A stretch of 64,000 nt of DNA, taken from NCBI GenBank assembly GCA_964057225.1, contig OZ059896.1:8618001-8682000 (forward strand). The letters run 5' to 3'. A program made the position numbers and the translations under genes. This document shows, piece by piece, positions 1 through 19,387 of this stretch. The notes under the pieces are model-generated. The model was given only the letters and a program-made list of their open reading frames with translations, was not told the origin of the DNA and ran no database searches. The DNA is from Auanema rhodensis. Its lineage: Eukaryota > Nematoda > Chromadorea > Rhabditida > Rhabditidae. The stretch's first letter is position 1, and every line of letters starts with the position of its first letter.

Positions 1-1168
1 CATTCGAAAATATATTTGAAGGAACAGCTAAAGATCCTACTCAAATTTCTTTAGCTTTCTATTCGGGTCTTTTCGCTTATTCTGGATGGAACTTCTTGAA
101 CTTTATTGTGGAAGAAATGAAAAACCCCAAAAGGCAAGCCCTGTCTTAATGATACAACTCAACTCATACTTACAGAGACCTTCCCTATGCTATTGCTATA
201 TCAATCTCAACTTGCACTTTAATTTACGTGCTAACCAATGTTGCTTTATATGCAGCAATTTCTCCAGATGAGATGCTTGAGAGTCCAGCAGTTGCTGTGG
301 TTTGTACACGACTAACAAAGGCTTTAGAAAATATATTTCAGCTTTTCGCTAACAAGTTGTTCGGACCGTTTGCCTTCTTGATGCCACTGTTTGTTGCATG
401 TTCTACTATTGGATCAGCTAATGGTGTTATCTTCACATCTTCTAGGTATGTTATAGTTTTAAATTTTTAATTTCAAAGTCATTTTACTTAAGATTGTTTT
501 ATGTTGGTGCCAGAGAAGGCCAAATGCCCATGGTTCTTACAATGATTAATAAGAAAACCAGAACTCCAATTCCAGCTGTTCTTCTTACTGTAAGCCATTT
601 TGTTTTTAAATTCTAATAGTACTTTATGAATCTCAGGGTCTTCTATCTATGTGTTATTTGGTTCTTTCTAAGAATATCTATGCTCTTATCAATTATATTC
701 AAATTTCTTATTGGTTAGCTATTGGTGCTGCTATCGTTGCTCTATTTTATCTGAGAAAGAAGATGCCTGATGCTCCCAGACCAATTAAGGTATTTATTAA
801 AAAAAATCATCTTCATCTTATTATTTCTTATAGGTTCCTCTTATTTGGCCGATTATTTTCTTAGCAGGATGTATTGCTTTAGTCATTATCCCTATCGTTG
901 CTGCTCCTAAGGATACCGGTAGCAAAATTCTTTTAGACTAAACCAAATTATAACTATTATAGCTGTTGGAATTCTTATAATGTTATCAGCTGTTCCAGTT
1001 TATCTTATCTTCATTTCTTGGAAAAACAAACCAGCATTCATTGACAAGTTGACAAGTAATCTTTATGATCTAATTTTTAAAGAAAAAAAAACATTTAATG
1101 TTATAGCTTCGTTCACTATTTTCATCCAGAAGATGTTCTTAGTAGTTGATGATTCTAAAGAAGATTAA
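1..1168 (+). CDS. SLC7-family amino-acid transporter (light chain type), 3' part
   Basis: This is the C-terminal half of a multi-pass plasma-membrane amino-acid exchanger of the LAT/y+LAT type (SLC7; AAT family of nematodes). These light chains usually pair with an SLC3 heavy chain. The 5' end lies outside the window. The frame opens with residues FENIFEG and continues through [18 protein letters not shown], a typical signature of the family. Hydrophobic membrane segments follow (around [74 protein letters not shown] and [16 protein letters not shown]). About seven exons can be joined in frame; donor/acceptor pairs include 134-175 and 300-341, and the last exon ends in [12 protein letters not shown] and TAA. 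The 134-175 intron has a GC rather than GT donor. Family assignment is firm; which AAT paralogue it is cannot be told. Confidence 0.88.
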
Positions 1169-2063
1169 GAAAACGTAAGTTCTTCTGAGTAATCAGCTCT
1201 AGTTGATGATTTTATTGAAAATCTGTCGCGGTCGAATCTTGTTATGTTCTACTTTTGTTTGATTTTTTTCATTTACTGTTTTTGCTCTAAGTGATGTTCG
1301 AAGGGTTTTGCATTTTGTGCTTTTCGTATTTCTTTCTTTTTTTTTCGTAACAAATAAAGAGGTTTGTTTGAATGAGCATAAGTTTATAATAATTTAAGGA
1401 TGCAATATCACTGCAAAAATGAAACTCAAATAAATTTCACAATTATTTAAAAACGGTATGTTGAAAACCCGAAGATATTCTACTGAGTTGTCAAAGAAAA
1501 AGGATATTGTTCAATTGATCGCATTTGAATGAAATTAACTGATAAGTAACAAGAAAAAAAAATTAAAAATATTTGAGAAAATCACAAACAAGAACTAAAA
1601 TTGTCAATAAATCACAGTGATTGATATTTGAAAATATCTGTACAAAAACGTTACAATGAAACAACTTAAGGACTTGGTTTCTATTTAATTTTTTCAAAAA
1701 CGGTGGTAGCATCTAAGAAACAAGGTATAGGTTTTATGAAAGCTTTTATACTATACTTTGTAAAACTAATAATAAATATAGTAGAAATATATTTTTTCTT
1801 CTTTCATAACTGATATATAGTTGGTAGAAATTGCAAAATCAAAGAATCTAATCTCAAATTTGAAAATTCTATCGGTAAGTTGAACTGTGCCTAGAGTAGC
1901 ATACCCGATGAAATCTACTTATACTAAAGAGATCAGGATGGAATTTGTTGAGGGAAAAGGCAAAAAAAAGGAAAAAAATCTACAGTAGATAGGTCCTCCT
2001 GAATTGGGACGCTATAAGAGAACATGGGAAAGATGAGGAGTAACAAAGCGATATACAGAAAGG

Positions 2064-2104
<41 letters not shown>

Positions 2105-2220
2105 AAAGATAGAGAGGGAGGGAGGTGGGGAGTGAGGGACAAAAATAAAATAAAAACATTATATTTAATTAAATGTGTTACTGATATATTGACTATATTA
2201 TTGGGTTGTTACCACATATG
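1169..2220. other. Convergent intergenic region between transporter and DM gene
   Basis: This is AT-rich sequence between two convergent genes. Candidate poly(A) signals for the transporter (AATAAA) lie near 1354 and 1427. A (GA)n microsatellite of about 30 bp sits near 2067-2097. Short open frames over the GA repeat are low-complexity artefacts. No gene is seen. Confidence 0.6.
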
Positions 2221-7356
<5,136 letters not shown>

Positions 7357-7670
7357 AATGACAGTTTTCGGATGACAAAGGAAAAAAATAAAGAAGAGAA
7401 GACGGCTAAGCCGATCTGAATATATAAAAGTTTCAATCTTTGTATGAATATACATATATAAGACAATACAAGCTAATTTAAACGAATTGTCGACATGAAA
7501 ATGGTTTTAAACAAGAAAAAGAAAAACATCAATTTGTAAATAAGGAATGAAATAGATAAATTTGAAAACTGAGTTATATATAAAGGAAATTTCGTTCGAC
7601 AGATTCAGAAGAAAAATGAAATAAATGGGTATTGATGAAAATATATTTCTAAAACATTAACGGACAGGTA

Positions 7671-7712
7671 GAAGAAGAAGAAGAAGAAGAAGAAGAAGAA
7701 GAAGAAGAAGAA
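7671..7712. repeat. (GAA)n trinucleotide microsatellite
   Basis: About fourteen GAA units in a row. They lie just upstream of the first coding exon of the DM-domain gene, inside its likely 5' flank. Confidence 0.95.
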
Positions 7713-8105
7713 TAAAGAACAAAATCATCCAATGATCAACAAAAATCATTTTCAACTATAAGAAAGACATTTCAAGAAGAACCATTGATTGATACCAATG
7801 AAAGATATGTATAGCATTCTATGACGAGCTAGTCATTCAACTAGTATGGAGCCAATATATTCACCTTCATTGAATTCTTTCCAAATGAACTTTTTCTATT
7901 TTTTTATTTTCTCTGATGATTTTTAAATTCAAGTTTTCAGCCTTGTCTTTACCAATTCTTAAAGATTTCTTTTTTTCAACTTTAGCCTACAGTTGAACGT
8001 GAATACATTTCGCATTTTTTTGCTGAAAGAAAAAAGAAAAGATCGGGGGCCTATCAGTATGGTTGAACGATTAAACTAATGAAAATTATTTTAAAATATA
8101 AATAT

Positions 8106-8138
<33 letters not shown>

Positions 8139-8146
8139 AAAGATAG

Positions 8147-8176
8147 AGAGAGAGAGAGAGGGAGAGAGAGAGAGAT
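8147..8176. repeat. (GA)n microsatellite, slightly imperfect, next to a (TA)n tract
   Basis: A GA dinucleotide repeat interrupted by GGG follows a TA-rich tract at about 8105-8141. Both are simple-sequence DNA in the gene desert. Confidence 0.9.
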
Positions 8177-9831
8177 ATGAATAAATAGATAAATAGATAT
8201 ATAGATAGATGTATATATAAAGAAAGAACAACCAATTTGAACAATTGTAAAACCGGCTGATGTTATGACGTTGTCATATTTTTGATGATGACAATATTCT
8301 GCACATAGTTATCATAACAGTTGACATGGAACAATTCTGAAGACGTACCATAGACAGTGACGTTGGTAGATGTCTCGACGTTCAACGAATTGAATTAGAA
8401 GATGGCAATGGGGTTAGAAATTCAGAAAGAAAACATATGAATGACGTCAAGATTACAGAACAAATGGGAGCGAACAACAACAACAACAACAACAATAAAA
8501 TAAACAATTTTAGGATAAAAATGGTAATTGAGTACAGTTTATAACTTATTAAATGATACAATATATTAGATTAATTATAAAATATTATATAATATATTGA
8601 AAATTTCAATAAAAATATAAAAAGATACGAATGAAGCTAGAATGTATTCAATATAAGTTTCACATTAGCAAAGTACATATGTAAAACTATCTATATTGAA
8701 AGTTAAAATATAAAAATTGATAAGATAAATGATATGAATGTTTAAAATAGAAAAATGATTTGTAAAAGTGATAATTAAAATTGAAAAGAAGAGTTGAACG
8801 AGTTGAAACTAAGTTGAAATCAGGTCAATATTTTTAAAAAACGTAACAGGTGGTGAGCAATTATGTTCTAAGCACATTGATATTGATACACATCCAACTC
8901 ATCCAACTCACTTAACTCACAATAGATGCAACGTACTGAACTGTGAAGCTTTTTTGAGTACGACAATTGAAATAGTAGAAGAAGAAGAACACGACGACGA
9001 GAAGTATGATTATCTGAAGCAAATTCAAACGAAAATATTCTTTAGAAGAAGAAGAAGAAATTAATTTTTTTCGTGGCTTTTGTTTTTTCTTCTGAATTGA
9101 ACATTGAGAAAGATAAAGTTAGAATTCAGGCAGAAAAGATTAAATGAAATATCAATGAATTGCTGAGAATACACAATAATTTTTGAGATGAGATGCCAGA
9201 CATTGAACACTTCTCTACTGATAATAAGATTTTCGATTGAAAACGAATGAGGTAGTTAAAGAAGTGGTGAAAGTACAAAAGAAAAAGGAAACATAATTAA
9301 TTTGTATGAACTAAAATAAATTTTTTAACTATATATAATATTTCAGAAACCTCTTGTCACATGAAACGAGGCAAGACTACAGAAGAGGATAGAGAGAAAA
9401 GAAATATAAGTGGGAGAGATGGTTGATAGAACAAAGTCTTCACATACCCGACGCTCATGGGTCCCGATAAGCGAAAAAGAAGAAGGCAGGAGACATTAAA
9501 GATGGAAAATTTAGAGAAGAAGAGAGCATCAAAACATCATGATCTTCAAAAGATAAAAAAAATATTTTAGTGAGAACAGTTTGGACCATGAAAATATTTT
9601 AATAATCATTTAATAATAAAGAAAAAGAGATAGATAGAAAGAAAAGTAAGGTGCATAGAAAGAAAATTCAAGATACAGAGTAATTAGCTATAATAGATTC
9701 TTCATCATGTTTCTAATTCTCTCATATTAACAGCTTTATCGAATCATATATTATGTAGAAAAGAATTTTCTTTCTTTTTCTTTAAAATGATGATGATGAT
9801 TGAATGTAAAAATATTATATAGAAACAACAT

Positions 9832-9832
<1 letters not shown>

Positions 9833-9890
<58 letters not shown>
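9833..9890. repeat. (GA)29 microsatellite
   Basis: An uninterrupted GA repeat of 58 bp on the plus strand, one of the longest perfect tracts in the window. It is flanked by ordinary AT-rich DNA. Confidence 0.95.
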
Positions 9891-9893
<3 letters not shown>

Positions 9894-10204
9894 AAACAGT
9901 ATCAGATGGTCCCAACAATGAAAGAAGACAACCGTTTCTTCTGTATCACAATGTATAATGCTTTCCGGAAAAACTTCTTTTTTTTTTTAAAAAAAACAAG
10001 CAATTTCTGAAAGCAAATTTTCAGCTAGGAATTGCGAACAATTTGTGATTTGTAAAGGAAAAAAGTCATGAAACATAAATTATTAATGATAAAATGATAA
10101 GAATAATATGAGAAGTGTTAAGAACCAAAAAACTATATTTTTGAAACTTTCAATAATTTTGCTAAATAATCATAGAATTTACGAAAAATAATAAAGTATT
10201 TGAT

Positions 10205-10505
10205 AATAATGTTGATATGGAAGGCCTCGATTGCTGGTTGTTAGTGATGGTGATAGTGGTCGTCGTAGCCGTTGACGGGGTTGGGTGCTAGTGTTGGTTG
10301 GCTGGGTGGTTGTGGTGTGGTAGTTGGAGGGGGGGAGAGAGAGAGAGAGAAAGGGCTAGAAAGGGGGGCCTGCTGCTGTTAAGTCAGGAAAGGAAGGCGG
10401 GATGAAAGACCACGCCTACCTGGTAGCGTGGGTGCTTGTGTACCCGCGAAGCACCCATACGCGACGCATAACCGCCCGCCGAAGTGGCTGGTTGTATAGA
10501 ACGAT
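10205..10505. promoter_or_regulatory. GC-rich island with hairpin, possible upstream promoter of the DM-domain gene
   Basis: A block of about 300 bp is much richer in G and C than its surroundings, with several CpG steps. It contains a G-rich run near 10324-10335 and an inverted repeat at 10426-10462. It lies about 3 kb upstream of the DM-domain start codon on the opposite strand to its own G-rich bias. A promoter, a non-coding first exon or a small non-coding RNA are all possible. The regulatory role is inference from position and composition only. Confidence 0.35.
10426..10462. repeat. Imperfect inverted repeat (12-bp stem with a 2-base bulge)
   Basis: GCGTGGGTGCTT at 10426-10437 pairs with AAGCACCC (10449-10456) and ACGC (10459-10462), leaving AT bulged at 10457-10458 and an 11-base loop. 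A GC-rich stem of this length is unusual in such AT-rich DNA. It could form an RNA hairpin or serve as a dyad protein-binding site. Confidence 0.7.
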
Positions 10506-11183
10506 AGTGTGAGTGTGATTAGTGAGAGAAAAATGTAAAGATGGATGGAAAAATTATAGAGGAATAACTAGTCAGATTGAGAGAAATGAGAAAGTAAAGG
10601 TGGAATTCATGGTTTATTCACGTGTTTTTTTATTTTTTTTTGAATTAGAGAAGTCTCCGTCGGTTTTGATGTCAATGACGAAAAAAAAAGTTTATAGAGA
10701 TATAGGTAAGTGTTCATATGTTAGAGAGTAAATGAAAAAGAAATATGTATACAGAAGATAGAATGAAGGTGGCGGAATACAGTGAATGATAACCCATAGA
10801 CTGATCGATTGATGACGCTTCAAATCGATTTTTTCGTTTTCATATTTCCTCTTATTCTTCTACGTGTTAACTTTTCTATCCTTCTCTCTCAATTCCTCTC
10901 TCTCTCACGTTCTCTCTCTCTCTCTCTCTATCTTTATCTCTCCTCGATTCTCTCTCTATATGAATTTCTCTGTATATTCATAAAAGAGAAACAGATAGGA
11001 AGAGAGAAAAAGAGAATTATGCGAGTAGAGCAAGATACACATGGCTTTGTGTTGAGGAAAATTCTTTTCCGTCAGTAAACGTTCACATAATCCGAAGATT
11101 CTGAAATAGTTGTCTCATAATGAACTACAGTTGGGTGTATTTCAGGGAGAACCTACTTTTCATCAAAATATGGCTCATTCTAC

Positions 11184-11187
<4 letters not shown>

Positions 11188-11243
<56 letters not shown>

Positions 11244-11244
11244 A
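11188..11244. repeat. (TC)n microsatellite
   Basis: A TC repeat of about 57 bp with one interruption near its right end. It creates a spurious reading frame of alternating Ser and Leu. Confidence 0.93.
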
Positions 11245-13263
11245 TCATTCTCTTTATTTTTTTCCGCTACTCTATCTCTAGTTTTACCCAGAAACAGTAT
11301 TTGGCAAGGATTAATAACCAGGTTGAGGTTGTGTTTATGGCTATTAAAACAAAATACTGATTGCTGATTACAAGTATTGTATTTGAAAAAAAATATATTT
11401 CTACTAGCAAAATGAACATTATTTCAATCATTACAGTCAACATACCATAGCATCAACTGGTTAAAACTTTCCGAGAAAAAAAGTAGAAAAAATGAAAAAA
11501 AAAAGAAAGAATTTGGATAAGTTACTTCTAAAGAATAGAAATGCGAAATAGAAATGTGTTGAAGATAGAAAAACGGGAGGAGTGGAAGAAGGTAGAAAAA
11601 TGGTTAAACAAAGGGTATTCTTTGCTTTTTGGTACTGACAATTGACTCAAGAATTCAATGATCTTCATAGATGCAATGGTTTTCAAAATATTTCAATGTC
11701 TCTCGTACAGTTCTCTCTAATCTCTCTAGATCTCTTATTGTTTCTATCCTTCTTTCTCTTACCTTTTCAAAGATTGAGGCATAGCGAAGAAGAGGGAAAA
11801 TGATAGACAGAGGATGATTCAAAAAACGAAGTAAGAAAGTAGGCAGAAGAAGAGACGCGAAACCGGAATCCTGGGCAGGAAACAGGCTGTGACAACATGA
11901 AAGAACAAAAAACATTGATCAGTTCTGAGCATTTTCTAGACATTCATTACAGAAATGTTCTGGCAAATGTGAAATTTTAAAGAAAAGACATATTCAAAGA
12001 CAGAGATTATTAAGATTATGAGAGAATATTTTTCTCAGAGAGCAGTTCAGAAAAATCGAAAAGTTTCAGAGGGAAAACTGACAGAAGAGAGTTCTTTATG
12101 TCCTTGTCGTCTTGTTCCGTCTTCGCAATCGTCGACGAAAATTCTCTCTTCTCTTGTTCTTATGGCTGCTGTTAGGTTTCTACGGACAACGGGGGCTGTT
12201 ATACCTTGAAAGGATCATCGTTACATTCTGCGTACGTTTGCACCCAAGTGTTTGCGCAGATTTCCCAAACAGACCGCTAATACTAGACATTTTGCGCTAA
12301 ATGACGAATACCTGGTTTCTCTGTATCTTTCGGGTTTTCTCTCTCTCTCTCCCTCTCTCCTTCTCCCTCTCTTTCTTTTTCTCTGTTTTTCTCTTAGTTC
12401 TCTTTCATAATCTTCAGTATTTGGCTCACAATTTCATTTCATCTTTATATTCGTTTTTCTATTCTTCACTCAAAACTTGCAATGTACTTAGCTCGTTCCT
12501 TTTTTGTATATTTCTTGCCAAATAGAAATATAGTAGTAGTTGAGGCCTAACTTTAAAGAAACTGCATCTCTATTTTCTTGGACTTGAGGTCAGAATTTCT
12601 GAAAATTAAAAAAAAAAATTTTTTTTTCATATTATATTCTTCGGATTCTGGTTCAGATTCCTATTTGTTCCATATTAAACAACGAATCAAAGAGGCTTTT
12701 TCAGATTGAAAAGGAAAGCATATGGCAAGAGCAATGACTAAACAGAACATTGAAAAGCATAAGTTATGAAATAAAAAGAAAAATTATTTAATAAAATATT
12801 ATTTTGAAAGAAATTATATAATCATATAGTTATATAAATATATATTTATATATGTTAGTATATATATATATATATATAGGGAACAAAGAACTATGGCTTT
12901 GATTAGTTATATTGCTCTCTTCTTCTTCTTTTTCCCTCCCTCTATATCTTTCAACTATTTTCTTTTTCTTTTTATCTATATGATCTTACCATTTTCACTT
13001 TTACTAGTAATATTCTATTCATTATATCTTCTTTTATCTTTATATTGTTCTCTTCATATATCTTAATCAAATTCTTTTAAATATTTTGAAATTGAAAAAT
13101 GAAGCCTTAACTATATGTTCTCATAAGTGAGCATTCAATTATATACGTAAATACAGTATTGAAAAAGACTCGTAGTTTTAAAATTGAATCCTAACAAGAT
13201 AAAAATTACTTATAGTTAGTTGGGCTTCTGATTAAAATATTCTTTATACTATATACTATTTAT

Positions 13264-13268
<5 letters not shown>

Positions 13269-13318
<50 letters not shown>
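13269..13318. repeat. (TA)n microsatellite
   Basis: About 24 perfect TA units. Such tracts are frequent between 12.8 and 14.1 kb of the window. Confidence 0.93.
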
Positions 13319-13324
<6 letters not shown>

Positions 13325-13744
13325 GTGTATAAAGCTTTTTGATATTCTAACAAAGCCGTTTTCAAGCATACCAATAGACATGTTTGTCGTCATCTTCAGA
13401 AGTTGATTACGTCATATACATCCGCGCTTGGTGTAAGTTATGAAAAGGTTCTGCACCACGTGTTCTCAAACTGTTTTCCGAAGCAAGCAAGAAGTATATC
13501 AGTTCTGTAGAACAATGAACAATCAATTTACGGAACGAAAAGTTGCCGTTACAACAAAAAATTTTTGAAAGTTTGATCAATCCACGTGGAATTTCACGTA
13601 ATTGTTCCGTTGGTTTTCAATCTAATCAATTAGTCATTCACAACCTTATGGATGTAAAGAACGGTTGTCTTCCATTTCAAACACTCCTCCTCTTCCATTA
13701 GTCAACTCCCTCGTTTTCTCATCCTTTCTTTCTTTTTTTCTCTT

Positions 13745-13779
<35 letters not shown>

Positions 13780-14165
13780 TTCTTTTTTTTAAAACTTTCA
13801 ATACAATTTCAAGAAAATATTTCTTAAAATATTACAACAATTAACTCTTTTTCGTGTTACTAACCAATCGCTTACATAGTATCATATGAGACTAAAGTTA
13901 CTTTTATAATAAATATGATTATTGGGTCCAAATAGTTACTCAATTAACAATAGAAATATATAGAAAGAAACATATAATTTATGTTTTCGGTTTTTTTCTG
14001 TTTTACCTGGTTATGATATGCAGAGAAAAGATATATCCAGTTCATTAACTGAATATACATATATATATATAATATTATAATATATATATATATATATATA
14101 TATTGGTAAGAGGGAGGAGATAAAGAAACAATATAGTCAATATAAGATAGGAAGAGAGGCAAACA

Positions 14166-14170
14166 GAGAC

Positions 14171-14229
<59 letters not shown>
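14166..14229. repeat. (GA)n microsatellite
   Basis: A GA tract of about 60 bp with two early interruptions, 70 bp to the right of a (TA)n tract at about 14080-14103. Confidence 0.93.
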
Positions 14230-14232
<3 letters not shown>

Positions 14233-15504
14233 ATTTATATAGAAGAAAGGTAATACATATTTCAAAAAAATATTTGAGATAATCCATAATCTTTAGTTTT
14301 GATCTCTACTCGAACTCATGCAAAAAAATAAATAAAATATTATATATAATTAATTTATATGAACAAAATAAATTAATTATAATAATAATATTTATATATA
14401 ATAGAAAAAAAAATTTTTAATTTGTATTCACAAACAAGAATTTTTTCAAAAATTATGAACCAAAATCACTTTGAATACATTTTGATCGCATGACGGAATC
14501 ATTTTGAGTTTTTTTCCTACTACTTAGATCAATCAATTCAATGCTGTCAATCGAACCATTTTCATATTTTTTTGCATTTCTAATCTTTCTTCTCTCTTTC
14601 TCTTTCTTTATGAAATTCTTGGGTACATCTTGATTTTCTGTAATCAGATTTTGGCAATCTACCCTTAACATATGATATAAACCTTCTCCTTCTTCTTCAG
14701 CAAATATATTTTCTTTTTTTTTCCAAACCTTTCCCACCTTTTTCCTTCTTTTCTTGATACGAACAAAAAAAAATTTATTTATTAATTTTTAAAACATAGG
14801 AAATTATTAATCTCTAGTCTTTTGTCGTTTACAAATAAAAATTTTCAAATTTCAAATGTTGATAGTTGTTTGCAACGAAAAAAAACATAGAAATTTTTCC
14901 TTTTGTATTAAAGTTGTATCTTCTGTAACATAGTGTTTAATTACATTCTCACTGTCAACGCTAATTTGAAACAAATTTTTACAATTTTGTAGTTTCCGTA
15001 CTTGGTCATCTCCTTATCCCAATGATCAGTCTTATCAACTTTTCTCTCTGTCTCTTTGTCTTCCTCTCTTTCTCCCTCTTTTTCTCTCTCTCTCTCTTTC
15101 CACGTCTCGCAAAACGTACCCAAATTCTCTTTTTCTCTAAATCTCTTTCGATTCCCACAACTTCCGATGATGACAACAATCTTTCGATTATCAAAAAAAA
15201 AACTATAAAGTGGGGGAAAAACATAACAATACACAATATATTTATGTATTTTAATCTTTTTCTTCAACATACGTTCAAAATAATTATAATATTATAAGAT
15301 GAAATATACGCTTTTCAACTTATTCATATATGTTAATGGTTATAATTTTCTTATCAAGTTTACTAAATGATCTTTGTTATATATTTATATATAAATGTAT
15401 AATTTAATTATTAATTTATACTTATTTTTAGTTTATTCAGAAAATAATATTTTTAAAAGATAAAAGGAATTCAATGAGGGTATATGATACAGAGGAAAAG
15501 CAAT

Positions 15505-15507
<3 letters not shown>

Positions 15508-15560
<53 letters not shown>
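15508..15560. repeat. (CT)n microsatellite
   Basis: An uninterrupted CT tract of about 53 bp. A less perfect CT-rich stretch follows at about 16038-16078, and GA tracts lie at about 16301-16321 and 16757-16782. Confidence 0.93.
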
Positions 15561-15564
<4 letters not shown>

Positions 15565-18500
15565 CATCACAGAAATGTTCCATAATCACACAGACTATGT
15601 CGCATGAAGCCCCTTCGTTTGAACGAACAAGAATTTTTGTAGAGAGATGATATTGAAAGAACAAGAAATGGAAAACGACAACGTTGACATCGTTGTGAAT
15701 TTGCCAATATTATAGAAACTTCTAGTCTAAAAGACTTTTCTCAACGTTAAATTCTGATGACGACAACGTTCATCGTATCATCCGTCTATCCATCCATCCG
15801 ACAAGTGCGATAATGGCGATGAAGTTTAACGACGATATGCTGCATCATTTGGAATGATAATCTGATTTTTGACTTCAATATAACATGAAACTTAATTGAT
15901 ATCTTATCAAAAGAAGATAACTTATGCCTCTTTAGTGTATATCTACAATCACTCTCCATCAATTCCGCTTCCTCATTCTTTCTCTATTTCACTAGTCTAG
16001 TATCATCTATTTCATTTTAAATAATTCTTAATAATGTTCTCTCTCTATGTCTCTCTCTGTCTCTCTCTCTCTCTCTTTATCATCAACATATAAAAGGAAT
16101 AATTTGCACAGCTGATAATCATCATAATCTTCAACAGAAAATATATTGAATTTGAATGAGAAAAAAAAATGTTTTTGTCAAATACACATACATGCAAACA
16201 TATAACATACATATGGAACAATCGTTTAATATTCTTTTTTTTTCTTTTCCTTTATTCATTAATGAATAATATTACTTCATGGATGTATTCAATAGTAAAA
16301 GAGAGAGAGAGAGAGAGAGAAAATTGTTGTGGGAGAGAGAGGAAAAAATCTAAAATTTAGTCTCATAATTTCAAATTCAATTCCAAAATTTGATACGATG
16401 ATTCTATATTAAATTTCAAGGAAATGGTAACATTCTTACTTAAATTAGCTTGCCCACCAAACATAGAAAGTTGAGAAAAAATTTTTTGACTAATCATATA
16501 ACTCAAATTCTATAGATTCATTTTCAAAATTTTCGTTTTTTTTTTCATAATTCTTATCGCATTACGAGAAATAATTTCTGTATGAGTAATACAATAACAT
16601 GGAAGGAAAATAGAACATTAAAGAAAAAAAGAAATGAACGGCGATATCTAAAGATACTTCTTCTATAGAAATAGAGGACATGATTAAGAGTTGTTGAACG
16701 AGAAAAAGAACAAGATAAGTTGAGAAAAAGAGAAACATGGAGACAGTGATTGAGACAGAGAGAGAGAGAGAGAGAGAGAGAAATACGAAAAGCATGATAG
16801 AGAGGGAGGAAAAGATACAATTTGCGTCATCTACAAAGATCAATCTCTTTATGTGTTCTATTCAGTGATTATTTCATATACAGTTATGTTTACACAGAAC
16901 CTTCCTCTATGTTATATCGCTATCGAATCATCAGAAATCGACATGTAGTCATATTACAGACTTTATGTCTCTTCTATTATAATCTTTTTCGTTTCTCTTC
17001 ATTTCTCTCAGCATATAACTCATATACAATCTATCTGATTGAATTGTACCCAACAATTTTATATTTATCGAAATGTAACTCAATTCAAACAGGAAAAAAA
17101 TAGAGAAACAGATGAAATATAGAAGAGAAACTGTTTGAAAATACTTGTGCTTATTCACGTGAACATCATGATTCTTATACTAACAGTACCTTTTAAATAT
17201 AATATTATGTCACAGTGTCCGATATATTTCTCTTTCTTTCCCTTTCTCATTCTCTTCCTCTCACACACCTTTTTTTTCATTTTTCTTTTGATGATTCGTA
17301 TTCCAATTTTCCATGTATTACTTTTGAAAGAAGATCACTTTAACGACATACGACGTTGAATTTAAAACAAAAAAAAAACGGAAAAAGTATTACAGAGGAA
17401 AAGCGAGAGAAACGAAATAAGAGAAAGAGGGGGAGAGAGGGAGGTGGAGAGAAAACTGATAAGAAGCTGGGTACAGTCTGAGAAAAAATGAAATAAAAGG
17501 TTATCTACTTGTGTCTCTCGCCCCTTTCCATGTGCTATGTCTTTAATGAATGATATGAACTATTTAAAACCACTTTTATATAAGATTATATACATTTTTT
17601 AGATGATAAACTACACAGATTATAAATTATAATCTGTCTTTTATCGTTGAAATGTTTTTTGAGCTCTTAAATATGAAAATGAAATTAATTTTAATTTGTA
17701 AACTCTCAAAAATTAATTATATAAAAAGGACATTGAATATATAATATAAATCATTATTGATATATATATATAGTTTAAAATTCAAAATAATCTATAGTTA
17801 TAGTTTATTTCTAAAGAAAAAAGATTGTCAATTTTAGATGATTGACTTAAACGAACTGATTATCTTCGTATAAGTCAGCCTCGTAATTCTTGGGTATCTG
17901 ACATTCATTATTAGAGAATAGCATTTAAAATTAAGAGAGATTAGAGAAATAGAAATATGTTGGGGCTGGTTTGAGTGCTGTCTGCACCTAGCTTGTTTGC
18001 GCGGTTGCCCTGGGAGCCTGATAGCCTGCATGCAATAGAGATTGGAAGAAAAAAAATGAGAGAAAGCTGAAACGTAAGAGATAGATAATTTTCAGAAAAG
18101 AAAAAAGAAAAACTGGGAAGAGGGGAAGCAGAACTGATTGTCTTCAGTTTATATGGAAAAATCTCCATTTTCATTGTTCATAAAAAAAGAAAAAGAAAAG
18201 GGAAATAGTGAGGAAAAGACAGTATACTATATACAAACAACTTTCCAAAAAAAAATTTTTTTTAATAGAAAAAAGATATTTTTCATGTTCTTATCTAGTA
18301 TAATGATAATTTTAATAAGTAAAACTTATAAAATAATGATAAGAAATAGATGTTCGGTACAAGGGTCGTAGATGAGCCATTCAATGTAAATGAGGAGGTT
18401 ATGTTCAGAATAGATAGATTAAAAGATTTTTAAGAGTTTGTCTTTAAAAGTTTTTAATCACTGATCGACTAACGTAAACACGTGTAGCCTTTCATAAAAT

Positions 18501-19387
18501 CTTCTCTATCACTTGATTTTCTCTCCGTTTCTCTCGTTTTCATCTCTTTTCATCTGCAGAATCCTCTTTCCTCCTCGTTTTTCATTTGGACAGTTATATT
18601 CACTGTCCGAATGTAATACTTGAACTCCCACTGAACTTAACATATTCCTAAACAATTATCTTTTCATGTTAAATCTGCAAATTCTAAGTTAATCTTCATC
18701 ATTTTAATGCAATAAAACATTATAATCGAGTGGTATGAACCGGTTACAGGTTGGACTATGATCGATAAAATGCTTATCAGGTCATCTAGTTTGAAAGGAT
18801 AAGAGCTAGAAGAAGGGTCTGATTGGCTGATGTAAAATGTTTTGATTTCTTAAGATGTTATCTATATACATCTGTATATACTATATGTATCAATAAAATT
18901 ACTTTCATTTAAAGAAAATTTTTATTTATTTTTCCCATTTAATGAATGATAAAGAAAGATTAAAGAGAAATAATTCGAAATCAAATCTCATTTATCTATA
19001 TTATTCTTTTTTTTTTGTCAAAATAATATTTATATTTATATTATTATTATTATATAATAAACTAAGAATAAATGTTCTAATTATATAGTTTTTATATAAA
19101 AATTCTAATATTACAATATAAATCATTATTTATTTAAAAAAAAAAGGATTTTTATAAAAAGATATCTTCAACAACGGTGGAATTTCAATGAATATATACT
19201 CTTTTTTTTTATAAATTTAATAAATATTTTTAAATATATTAAATATAAGTTTATAAACTTATAATGTTGTTAATCGTAATAAAACTTTTTTTTTCTATCA
19301 AATATTCTTCTTTTCATCTGTTTAAACTTTTTTTTCTATTGTACATGAGATGATCATTTAAGTTTGTCTTTCATACACACCAATATC

